Assembly (NCBI RefSeq): GCF_014651675.1
Contig: NZ_BMXI01000020.1
Span: 1-64,000 of the forward strand
Direction: 5' to 3'
Source of the DNA: Roseibacillus persicicus
Lineage (GTDB): Bacteria > Verrucomicrobiota > Verrucomicrobiia > Verrucomicrobiales > Akkermansiaceae
Length of the DNA stretch: 64,000 nucleotides
Each line of letters opens with the position of its first letter. Position 1 is the first letter of the stretch. Positions 1 through 7,898 of this stretch are shown in pieces. Under the pieces are notes generated by a model. It was not told the origin of the DNA. It was given only the letters and a program-made list of their open reading frames with translations, and did not search any database. Position numbers and translations under genes: made by a program.

Positions 1-129
1 TGGCGCTTCACACGCAACAATGGAATCACGGAAGGATTTCACCGAAAAATGAAGCTCATCCAGCGACGGGCCTATGGCTTCAAAAACTTCAACAATTACC
101 GACTTCGCGTCATAGCCCAGTGCGGTTAA
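1..129 (+). CDS. ISL3-family transposase, C-terminal fragment (cut by window edge)
   Basis: The open frame running in from the left edge ends at TAA 127-129 and encodes 42 residues. They include ITEGFHRKMKLIQRRAYGF, followed by a NFNNYRLRV segment and a CG end. This is the hallmark C-terminus of ISL3-family (DDE_Tnp_ISL3) transposases, containing the region around the final catalytic Glu (TEG). The rest of the gene lies outside the window, so whether it is intact cannot be judged. The likely IS end follows at 156-184, then a tRNA-Ser gene. Confidence 0.85.
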   Translation, partial: WRFTRNNGITEGFHRKMKLIQRRAYGFKNFNNYRLRVIAQCG

Positions 130-155
130 ACAACCCCTGAAACCTCAAAAAAACG

Positions 156-184
156 GCTCGTCCCCAAACTTTGGTGTAGACCCC
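156..184. mobile_element. probable right end (terminal inverted repeat) of the ISL3-type element
   Basis: Just downstream of the transposase stop is a GC-rich stretch ending in TTTGGTGTAGACCCC. ISL3-family elements commonly finish shortly after the transposase with an inverted repeat whose outer end is rich in G or C triplets, and the position and GACCCC end fit. The left end is outside the window, so the match between ends and the target duplication cannot be tested here. Confidence 0.45.
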
Positions 185-206
185 ATAATCCCACATGAAC
201 GGTGAG

Positions 207-298
207 TGGCGGAGGGAGAGGGATTCGAACCCTCGGAGAGTTTAACCCCTCGCACGATTTCGAATCGTGTGCCTTAAACCAAGCTCAGCCATCCCTCC
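207..298 (-). tRNA. tRNA-Ser (anticodon CGA)
   Basis: Read on the minus strand this 92-nt gene has a 7-bp acceptor stem (GGAGGGA with TCCCTCC), discriminator G and an encoded CCA. The D arm starts TGGCTGAG. The anticodon stem is CACGA/TCGTG with loop TTCGAAA, giving anticodon CGA. There is a long variable arm and a TTCGAAT T-loop. The long variable arm and anticodon identify a serine tRNA reading UCG. Its 3' end lies 22 nt from the probable IS end. Confidence 0.95.
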
Positions 299-353
299 TC
301 GCGGAGGCGGACGGTAACTTGGTGAGCTTGGATTTGACAAGCCTGCTTTTTGC

Positions 354-1685
354 TCAAATTGCGGCGTGGGCGGTCTTGCGCCAGGTCCGCCAGCAGAGGG
401 TGCAGCAGGCGATGGTGAGACCTAGGGCCAGTCCCCACCACACCCCGACTGCTCGCCACTGCAAAAAGCTGGAGAGAATGACCGCGATGGGGATGCCGAA
501 GAGCCAGTAGGAGACAAAGCCGATGAGGGCGGGAACCCGGGTGTCGTGCAGTCCCCGCAGCATGGAGCTGGCTGCGATTTGCAGACTATCAACCAATTGA
601 AAAACCCCGACCACGACAAGTATTTTGGCCGCGAGCGAGACCACGTAATTGTTGTCATTGAACGAGGCCGCCAGCTGGCTGCCCATCGTGAAAAAGGTGA
701 CCGCAGAAATCAGTGCCCAAGTCGCAGCAATGGACCAGCCCGAGAGCGCAATGGGACGAAGCCGCTCGTGCTCTCCCCTGCCCGCCGCTTCTCCGATGCG
801 CACACTGAGCGCCATGGCGATGCCCAAGGGAACCATGAAGGCGGTGGCGGCACACATGAGGGCAATCTGGTGCGCGGCCATCGAGGCCTCGCCAAAGCGG
901 CCAATCAAAAGCGCGGCGCCGGAGAAGGCCGCCACCTCGCAGGTCATCTGAATACTGGAGGGAAAGCCAATGCCGAGAAAGCGCTTCACGTCCGAACGAA
1001 CCGGTGCACGCAACCAGCGATTGGGCACCCACTCGGCGAGCACGCGGGAACGATTGAGCCAGGCCAACATCCCCACCACGATGAGAATCCGCGAGGTCAA
1101 GGTCGCCCAACCTGCGCCCTCCAGTCCCATGCGCGGAGCGCCCAGATTGCCGTAGATGAGGACCCAGTTGAGAAAGACGTTCAGCACCACTCCCCCGAGA
1201 AAGATCCAGAAAGCAGGCCAAGGCCGGTCCATGGCGTCGGCATGATTCTTGAGAGCAATGGACATCAGCGCCGGCATCATGGAAACCATGATGATGAGGT
1301 AAAAGGTCGGGGTGCGCGCCACCACCTCCGGCGGTTGGTCGAAGTAGCCGAGTAGCGGGGTCAGCGCGCAAAAGAGTAACGAGAGGACAAAGCCCAACAC
1401 CGTCGCGATCTGGAATCCATGGCGGCAGCTGGCGCGCCCGGCAGAAGCATCGTTCGCTCCCCGCGCATTGGAGGTGAAGACCGAGATGGCGGTGAGAACC
1501 CCGATACCAAAGACAAAGGGCAGGTAAAAGAGCGAGTTGGCAAAGGTCAGGACTGCCAGTTCAGTGACCCCCACCTTGCCCAGCATCACGGTATCGGCCA
1601 CCCCCAACAGCATCTGGCTGACCTGCCCGATGACGAGCGGGAAAGCGAGCTTCAGAGTGGTGCGGGCTTCAGTGTGAAAAGACAT
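354..1685 (-). CDS. MATE family efflux transporter
   Basis: A 443-residue polytopic membrane protein with about 12 hydrophobic segments and the two-fold pseudo-symmetric layout of MATE (NorM/DinF-like) exporters. The N-terminus LKLAFPLVIGQVSQMLLGVADTVMLGKVG matches the usual MATE start, where TM1 is followed by D-T-VMLG. Family members export cationic drugs or metabolites in exchange for Na+ or H+; the substrate cannot be read from sequence. The gene is the last of a leftward group (DUF2868, GTPase, MATE) and starts 68 bp after the GTPase stop, so co-transcription is possible but not certain. Confidence 0.92.
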   Translation of the reverse strand: MSFHTEARTTLKLAFPLVIGQVSQMLLGVADTVMLGKVGVTELAVLTFANSLFYLPFVFGIGVLTAISVFTSNARGANDASAGRASCRHGFQIATVLGFVLSLLFCALTPLLGYFDQPPEVVARTPTFYLIIMVSMMPALMSIALKNHADAMDRPWPAFWIFLGGVVLNVFLNWVLIYGNLGAPRMGLEGAGWATLTSRILIVVGMLAWLNRSRVLAEWVPNRWLRAPVRSDVKRFLGIGFPSSIQMTCEVAAFSGAALLIGRFGEASMAAHQIALMCAATAFMVPLGIAMALSVRIGEAAGRGEHERLRPIALSGWSIAATWALISAVTFFTMGSQLAASFNDNNYVVSLAAKILVVVGVFQLVDSLQIAASSMLRGLHDTRVPALIGFVSYWLFGIPIAVILSSFLQWRAVGVWWGLALGLTIACCTLCWRTWRKTAHAAI

Positions 1686-1753
1686 GAAAGGTCAGGGGTG
1701 CGTAAAAACAGCTTGGCGAATCAGGAACAGGAACCTCCCTGCTCCCGGGGACC

Positions 1754-3259
1754 TTAGCTGCGATTGAGGTCGGCGAGAACTTTGCTCACCACGGTGAAGA
1801 CCTCGGGCTCGAGACTACGGTCCACCTTGCTCTTGGCGCAACTCGTGAACCACTTCTGCAAGACGCGGCGATCTTCGCCCTTGATGGACTGGACGATGCC
1901 GCCCTTCATGGAGTCGTGACCGAGGACCAGTTCCTCGCGCTTGCCGTGGGCCCGGCTGACAATCTCGCGATAATGGCCGAGCACGCTGTCTAACAGAATC
2001 CAGGCAAAGTTCTCATTCTTGGGCGGTCCCAGCCGCAGGGCCGTTCCTTCGCCATGGGCCAGCTTGACGCCCTTTTGCAAATCAAGCGCCAGATCGGGGA
2101 GCTCGCTACCTTTCCAAAAGGCTGCCGCCGCACCACCCACTGCACCTAAAATCGTTCCGAGGCCATGAGTCAAACCGCCGGTGCCGATATCAATCGTCGC
2201 CCCGCCGGCTCCACCTGTTAGACCGCCTGCGATGGCGAGCTGGCTCCGGGAGAGTCCCCACTTTTGCCAAGTCTCCTGCTGCTCCAGGTCAATCCCAGTG
2301 AAGTCCGTGGCAGTGACCTCGACGCGCCCAAGGTGATGGCGATAGAGGTGGAGAACCTTTTCCACTGTCTCTTTCTCCATCTTGGCAATCTGATCGTAGT
2401 AGCGTTTGGTGAGCTCCTGCCCCAGCTTCTCGCGCCGGTGCGGCATCTCCATATCGCGCTCCTCCACCCGCTTTTCCACCCGGTAACCCAGACCCTTTTC
2501 CAAGAAAGAAATGATCGCTTCCGCACTCTCCTCGCGGCGCTGGGTCCACTCTTCTTCGAGGAAGACGATGGTCTCTTCGATGAGGTCGCGATGGTCTTCG
2601 TCGATTTCCAGAAGAGACTTCAGCAAGCGCCGCCTTTCGTCGAAACGCGCTTCGTGGGCATCAAAGGTGCGCACAAGATTGAAGTAGCTGCCGAGCCGGT
2701 TTTTCCACTCGTCGCGATATTCCGGTTCCTCGCCCTTTTCATTGAGCAAGGCCATGCGCTGGCGTCCGGTCCAGCGGAGGATTTCCATCTCGGCGATGAA
2801 GGTATCGCGCAGGGGTTTGCTGGGATCGATGATGTAGAGCAGGCCCGCGCCATCGACCAGCGGCCCTAGAAGCTGGCACTCATCCTCGAACTCGCCCGTG
2901 CCCCCGTATTCCTCAACGAAAGCCTGGATGGCAGCCAAGCCGGGTGAACCGCTCGCCCCGCTATCGGCATGCATCTGCTCGATGGCGCGCATCGCCTCCA
3001 GCGGACGGGCAAAACCGGGGGTGTCGATGAAGCGAATCATCTCCCGCCCATCGAACTCGACGGGGAGAATCTGGCACCGGGTGGTCTCGCCGGGAGTGGA
3101 GGAAATCCGAATGACCTGATCATCATCCACCTCCAGCAAGGTCGCGAGGACGGATGATTTCCCCATGTTCACTTTGCCCACTACGGCAAAGGTCGGGATG
3201 TCTTTGGGAACCAGGTCGCTCATTTCATTCGGGCTGGGAGGAAGCTGCCACTTCGCCAA
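1754..3259 (-). CDS. GTPase with DUF3482 C-terminal domain
   Basis: A 501-residue protein with an N-terminal Era/YihA-like small GTPase domain. Visible motifs are the P-loop GKVNMGKSS near residue 28, a switch I/G2 region around STPGETTRC and the G3 motif DTPG (FIDTPGFARP). The C-terminal part is the DUF3482 domain, which has Gly-rich hydrophobic segments (GGLTGGAGGATIDIGTGGLTHG) that may contact membrane. It lies 22 bp downstream of a DUF2868 membrane protein, the constant neighbour of this family. Biochemical function is unknown. The start used is TTG at 3259; an ATG 12 codons later (3223) is an alternative, and no strong ribosome site decides between them. Confidence 0.88.
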   Translation of the reverse strand: MAKWQLPPSPNEMSDLVPKDIPTFAVVGKVNMGKSSVLATLLEVDDDQVIRISSTPGETTRCQILPVEFDGREMIRFIDTPGFARPLEAMRAIEQMHADSGASGSPGLAAIQAFVEEYGGTGEFEDECQLLGPLVDGAGLLYIIDPSKPLRDTFIAEMEILRWTGRQRMALLNEKGEEPEYRDEWKNRLGSYFNLVRTFDAHEARFDERRRLLKSLLEIDEDHRDLIEETIVFLEEEWTQRREESAEAIISFLEKGLGYRVEKRVEERDMEMPHRREKLGQELTKRYYDQIAKMEKETVEKVLHLYRHHLGRVEVTATDFTGIDLEQQETWQKWGLSRSQLAIAGGLTGGAGGATIDIGTGGLTHGLGTILGAVGGAAAAFWKGSELPDLALDLQKGVKLAHGEGTALRLGPPKNENFAWILLDSVLGHYREIVSRAHGKREELVLGHDSMKGGIVQSIKGEDRRVLQKWFTSCAKSKVDRSLEPEVFTVVSKVLADLNRS

Positions 3260-3281
3260 GTAAGTGGCAAACCTTTGCTCG

Positions 3282-4715
3282 TCAACTCTCCCACTTCACT
3301 ACTTCCACCGCAGGGTCGCGCAGACCATCGACGAATTTGACCCACTCGGCCATTTCGGTCTCGTCCACTTCGGTCACTTGGTCCCCCTTCACAGTTCCCA
3401 CTACGAGGAAGCGGATGGGTTTCTTTTCACCAATGACGCCCCGCACCATTTCGTAATTTCTCTTCATCTGCGGACCGGAGAGACTCCACCCCTCCACTGC
3501 CATCACCACGCCCAGGGCGGCTTGCTTCATCGCCTCTACCGCGGCCTCCTCCTTGCTGGCATCGAGAACCCCGGTCTGGTGCACGGACTCCGGATTGACG
3601 CGGAGTTGTTGCAGGAGAAAGGGTCGCACCGATTCCACGCTGAGCCCCGAGCCTCCGACATCGAGCAGGACCACCCCGTCGGCCTGGCTGGTTTTAACCA
3701 CCGTGCGCTCTACTTTGGCCATCTCGCGCCACAAGTTGCGGTGGCGGCTTTCCTGAAAGTCCAGGCTCGCCAGCGCCCGCTTTTCGCGAGCAACGCAATA
3801 GAAATAAAGGACGAGACGCGGCAAAATGCCCCAGACCAGAATCGCCAGCACCAGAAAGCGCATCCAAACGCGATTGACCTCTTCCTCAGGTCCGGGATCG
3901 GGAGCCCGCAGGGGATCGCGCAGCACCTCCAGGCTCGCCTGCTCCACCCCGTAGGAGCCCGGACGCCATTGCTCCCCCGCCCAAGACCACGGCAGGGACA
4001 GTCCATCGGTGACCCGCACCAATTGCGTCTCGCTGAAGCTCTGCAAGGTCGACTCCCAGTAGAAATTCACTTTCAAGAACCACAAACAGCCGATGAAACT
4101 GGCCACGATGCCGAAGCCCAGCCAGACCGCGCCCAGCTGACTGATACTGGCCAGGCGCCAGCCCAGCACCGAACCATAGCCCTCGCTGCGCATCTGGATG
4201 AGCCGCGACCAGGTCGGCCCCAAGCGACTCCCTGCAAACTTGCGCCCGAGAAAGCTCAGCAACTCCTGGCTCCAGGTCAGTCGTCCGCTTTTGCGAAAGA
4301 GTAGCCAAGCAACGCCGCCTCCCAACAGGAACAGCCACTGCAGTCCCAGAGTCACCCCGAGGAAAAGCCAGATATTGTATCCCCGGCCCCCGCCCATGGG
4401 CAGCTCTTGCAAAAGACCGCGCGCGATCCCCAGACCGGCGAGGAGAGCCAGCACCTTGACCACCAGCCCAGCCAGGCGTAGGCCCGACTCCAGCTTTTGC
4501 CCCGCCAAATTATCATCCCCCCGCTTCGCCTCCAGCCACAGGCGCAAGCCCTGCCGCCGACGGGTGGCTTCATCGAGGTCGCTCGACAACTGCGGAGAAA
4601 CCGTCTCCCGATAGATCCGACGCGCTCCACGGCTGGCGTCATCACTGGTCAAGACCGACTCGAAGTCCGCCAAATCCGCCAGGGTCCACTTGTCCTCTTT
4701 TACTGCTCGCGCCAT
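3282..4715 (-). CDS. DUF2868 domain-containing membrane protein
   Basis: A 477-residue protein with about four membrane segments: LAGLVVKVLALLAGLGIARG, a Trp/Leu-rich segment near residue 125, AVWLGFGIVASFIGCLWFL and FLVLAILVWGILPRLVLYFY. A soluble C-terminal domain follows (VVLLDVGGSGLSVESVRPFL and beyond). This is the DUF2868 architecture, which occurs next to GTPase/DUF3482 genes. I infer that the two form a membrane-GTPase complex of unknown role. It is the first gene of the leftward group and is divergent from the sigma factor gene at 4860, with 144 bp between them. Confidence 0.85.
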   Translation of the reverse strand: MARAVKEDKWTLADLADFESVLTSDDASRGARRIYRETVSPQLSSDLDEATRRRQGLRLWLEAKRGDDNLAGQKLESGLRLAGLVVKVLALLAGLGIARGLLQELPMGGGRGYNIWLFLGVTLGLQWLFLLGGGVAWLLFRKSGRLTWSQELLSFLGRKFAGSRLGPTWSRLIQMRSEGYGSVLGWRLASISQLGAVWLGFGIVASFIGCLWFLKVNFYWESTLQSFSETQLVRVTDGLSLPWSWAGEQWRPGSYGVEQASLEVLRDPLRAPDPGPEEEVNRVWMRFLVLAILVWGILPRLVLYFYCVAREKRALASLDFQESRHRNLWREMAKVERTVVKTSQADGVVLLDVGGSGLSVESVRPFLLQQLRVNPESVHQTGVLDASKEEAAVEAMKQAALGVVMAVEGWSLSGPQMKRNYEMVRGVIGEKKPIRFLVVGTVKGDQVTEVDETEMAEWVKFVDGLRDPAVEVVKWES

Positions 4716-4859
4716 TTCTTTGAAAACAGTCCTCTAAATTCCGGTGGGTTAAAATGGTAAAGCAGGAAAATCGCGGCTGCATGGCACAGCCTTTGCAGCG
4801 GAAAAAGACCTGTCCCGAACATTGCCCCTCTTTCGAAAATCCTTTATCTTAAATCACTA

Positions 4860-5507
4860 ATGGCCGATGAAATCAGAACTCGCCAAACTCTTCTGCTACG
4901 ACTGCGTAGCCCGGAAGACCGCGATTCTTGGGCGGAATTCACCGAAATCTACACCCCTTTGCTCTATGGCTACTGCCAAAAGCGAAGCATCAGCCACGCC
5001 GATACCGCCGACATCGTGCAGGACGTGATGCGCTCGGTCTCGCTGGCGATGGCGAACTTCGAATACGATCCGGCGCGGGGAAAGTTCAAGGGCTGGCTCT
5101 TCACCGCCGTTCGCCATGCGGTGGGAAAGCATTTCCGCAAATCCTCGCGCCGCCCCCTGTCCATTGCCGAAATCTCCGTGCTGCAGGCCATGGACGAGCG
5201 AGTCGACACCTCCCACGAGGAGGAATGGGAGACCGATTATCAGCGCCAGCTGCTGGCCTGGGCCTTGGAAAAGATTCAACCCGAGTTCAACCCGCGCATT
5301 TGGCAGGTCTTTGAGGCCACCGCTTTGCTAGACAAACCACCTGAAGAAGTGGCTAGCGAATTCGGCATGTCGAAAAACGCGGTTGCCGTGGCCAAATCCC
5401 GTGTCCTGCAACGCTTGCGCGAAAAGGTGACCTCCGTCGATGCGGAGCAGTGGGAACAGGATCTGACAAATAATCGAAATCTTTCGAAATCGAAAGCCGC
5501 GGACTGA
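4860..5507 (+). CDS. ECF-type RNA polymerase sigma-70 factor
   Basis: A 215-residue protein with a region 2 (YTPLLYGYCQKRSISHADTADIVQDVM, then FKGWLFTAVRHAVGKHFRK) and a helix-turn-helix region 4 (PPEEVASEFGMSKNAVAVAKSRVLQRLRE). It belongs to the planctomycete/verrucomicrobial ECF groups that sit beside Ser/Thr kinase genes. The next gene, 22 bp downstream, is such a kinase. This suggests that phosphorylation rather than a classical anti-sigma factor controls the pair. The ATG at 4860 has no evident Shine-Dalgarno sequence. Confidence 0.92.
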   Translation: MADEIRTRQTLLLRLRSPEDRDSWAEFTEIYTPLLYGYCQKRSISHADTADIVQDVMRSVSLAMANFEYDPARGKFKGWLFTAVRHAVGKHFRKSSRRPLSIAEISVLQAMDERVDTSHEEEWETDYQRQLLAWALEKIQPEFNPRIWQVFEATALLDKPPEEVASEFGMSKNAVAVAKSRVLQRLREKVTSVDAEQWEQDLTNNRNLSKSKAAD

Positions 5508-5529
5508 CTAGAGGAAGTTGACCCGCCCC

Positions 5530-7758
5530 ATGCCTGACCCCGCCCGCCCCCCTGACGACGCCACAATTGATGCCTGGCTGGCGGGAAACCTATCCCACGA
5601 GGAGTCGGAGGGGCTGGAGAAATACTTTGCCGAAAATCCTCCCCCGGAGGAAAAGGTTCCGGCCGCGCTGAGCGAGATAGCGGCGACCACCACCCCGCCC
5701 GAAGAGGTCTCCCAGTTGATGAAGCTGCTGCGCACCATCGGCCCCTCCCCGCTGCCACCGGTCAGGCCCGGGATCTGGAAAGAAATCCTCACCCCCAGCG
5801 AGGTCGAAGGCGTGCTGGGCACCCTCGGTCCCTACGAAGTGACCGATGTCATTGCCACCGGAGGCATGGGCATCGTCTTTCGCGCCCGCGACCCGGTTCT
5901 GAAGCGCATTGCCGCCCTCAAGGCCCTCTCCCCCGACCTGGCCGGCAACGCCACCGCCCGCGAGCGGTTCTTGCGGGAAGCCCGCGCGGCAGCGGCACTG
6001 GAGCACGACAACATTCTCCCCCTCTACAGCGTCCACAATGATCCCAGCCCGTGGTTTGCGATGCGCTATGTGAGCGGCGGGAACCTGCAGGATGCCTTGG
6101 ATCGCAAGGAAGACTTTCCGCTCCCCCGCCTGAAAAGCATCGCCCTGCAAGCAGCCTCAGCCTTGGCCGCCGCCCATCAGGCCGGCATTGTCCACCGCGA
6201 CATCAAGCCGGCTAACATCATGCTGGAGGAAAACAGCGAACGCATCTGGGTCTGTGACTTTGGCATCGCCCGCAGCATCACCGATCCCTCTCTGACCTAT
6301 CAGGGCAGCGTGGCGGGCACCCCTCTCTACATGTCGCCAGAGCAGGCCGTGGGCGAACTGCTGGATGGCCGCAGCGATCTCTTTTCGCTGGGTTCAGTCC
6401 TCTATCACTGTGCCACCGGTCGCTTTCCTTTCGCTGGCGAAACCAGTGCTGCAGTGCTGAAAAATGTCGCCAAGAGCGAGCCACCCCATCCCCGGGTGCT
6501 CAATTCGAGGCTCCCCACCTGGTTTGCGCGACTTTTGGAAAAGCTTTTGGAAAAAGACCCCGCAGAGCGTTTCCCCAATGCCGAAACCCTCATCGCGGCC
6601 TTGGAATCCGAGCGCGCCCCGATTGGAAAAAAGAAGGCGAGACGACGACGTATCCTACTCTCCCTTGCTACTATCACTCTAGTAGCTTTCGGCCTGCTCC
6701 AGGTCCCGCAGGTCCGCGACCAAACCAACCGCGCTCTGGTGATTCTCTCCGGAGAAAGCTTCACCATCAGAGGGCAACTGGGAACCCACAAAACGCTTTC
6801 GGGCGCGATCCAAGCCGCCGCCCCGAACGCCACGGTCGAACTCCACCGCAGCGAGGTGATTCCCGTCAACATCATCACCATTCCAGCAGGAAAGCCTCTC
6901 GCCATCCGCGCGGTCCACGGAGCCCGTCCCGTGCTGGCCAACACGGGGCCGAATGCCCACCTCAAGTCCTTTTCCCCACTTTTTCTGGAAGGGCTGACTT
7001 TTCAACCAAAAAAAATGGAGCGCACCTCGCCCGGTTGCCTCTCTCTGGTGGGCGAACGTCACCTCATCCGCAACTGCACCTTCATTGCGTCCACCGCGCC
7101 CATGAACGTCAATTCCGCCGCTCGTCCAGCAGTCATCCAATCGTCCAATGGGTCGCTGGTGCGGGTGAAGGACTGCCGCTTCCAATTATCCGAGGCCTCG
7201 GTCGCCTCGGTATGGGATCGCCGCCCCCATGACACCAACCCCGAACCCAGCCGCATCCTCTTCACCGACTCCCTGCTCACCGGCTCGCGCGCTCTCACCA
7301 TAACCCGGGTGGACTCGAACTGTGGGGTCGACCTCGGATTCGAGCGCTGCCTCGTTTCGACCGATGCGGTCATCATGGACCACTGGAACGCTCACCTGAA
7401 ACGCGTTCGCATCCGTTCAAAAGCCACCACCTTCGCACCCCAGCACGCCTTCATCTGGGCGGCCCGAGAATCACCAACCGCCGCAGCTGAATTGATCCAG
7501 TGGAACAGCGAGAACGACATCTTTCGGCTCGGTGCAGCTTTCTATTCCAAGGCAATCGTTCTACCTAAACCAACCAAAGGGACTCTGGTGACTCTGCGTT
7601 CGATGTGGACGCGCAAGGCCAAAGGAAGCTTTCGCAAGAGTCGCGACCTCGAGTTTGCCTTTCCTGGCAACGAACCTGATTTCGCCGCTCTGACCACCGC
7701 GCTGAATGAGGAGGCGCCTCCCGCGGCCCTCAAGGCCATTGAAGAGCTGGCACCCTGA
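5530..7758 (+). CDS. transmembrane Ser/Thr protein kinase with extracytoplasmic beta-helix domain
   Basis: The protein is 742 residues from the ATG at 5530 (a TTG at 5518 would add four). An N-terminal acidic segment (DAWLAGNLSHEESEGLEKYF) resembles the zf-HC2-like leader of planctomycete kinases but lacks its cysteines. The Hanks-type kinase domain spans about 100-365: Gly loop GGMGIVFRA (111-119), Lys131, HRD 222-224, DFG 243-245 and GTPLYMSPEQ. One membrane span follows a basic RRRR stretch at about 374-392. The remaining 350 residues look like a right-handed parallel beta-helix outside the membrane, plausibly a ligand- or wall-sensing part. The catalytic residues are intact. It is paired with the upstream sigma factor. 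Confidence 0.9.
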   Translation: MPDPARPPDDATIDAWLAGNLSHEESEGLEKYFAENPPPEEKVPAALSEIAATTTPPEEVSQLMKLLRTIGPSPLPPVRPGIWKEILTPSEVEGVLGTLGPYEVTDVIATGGMGIVFRARDPVLKRIAALKALSPDLAGNATARERFLREARAAAALEHDNILPLYSVHNDPSPWFAMRYVSGGNLQDALDRKEDFPLPRLKSIALQAASALAAAHQAGIVHRDIKPANIMLEENSERIWVCDFGIARSITDPSLTYQGSVAGTPLYMSPEQAVGELLDGRSDLFSLGSVLYHCATGRFPFAGETSAAVLKNVAKSEPPHPRVLNSRLPTWFARLLEKLLEKDPAERFPNAETLIAALESERAPIGKKKARRRRILLSLATITLVAFGLLQVPQVRDQTNRALVILSGESFTIRGQLGTHKTLSGAIQAAAPNATVELHRSEVIPVNIITIPAGKPLAIRAVHGARPVLANTGPNAHLKSFSPLFLEGLTFQPKKMERTSPGCLSLVGERHLIRNCTFIASTAPMNVNSAARPAVIQSSNGSLVRVKDCRFQLSEASVASVWDRRPHDTNPEPSRILFTDSLLTGSRALTITRVDSNCGVDLGFERCLVSTDAVIMDHWNAHLKRVRIRSKATTFAPQHAFIWAARESPTAAAELIQWNSENDIFRLGAAFYSKAIVLPKPTKGTLVTLRSMWTRKAKGSFRKSRDLEFAFPGNEPDFAALTTALNEEAPPAALKAIEELAP

Positions 7759-7898
7759 TTTTTGGGCAAGGGCTGAGATTTTTCATAAAAAGGAAGAAAT
7801 CCTGAAATCGGGGGAGGACTGCGGGCTAGAGGAGGACAACACCTTCTTTCATTTCGCCGCATTCCGAAAGTGAGAGGGCCAACAACCTCACAACGACC

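Noticed and set aside
546-1355. 269-codon plus-strand frame opposite the MATE gene
   Set aside because: His/Arg/Gly-rich antisense translation; the minus strand encodes a clear membrane transporter.
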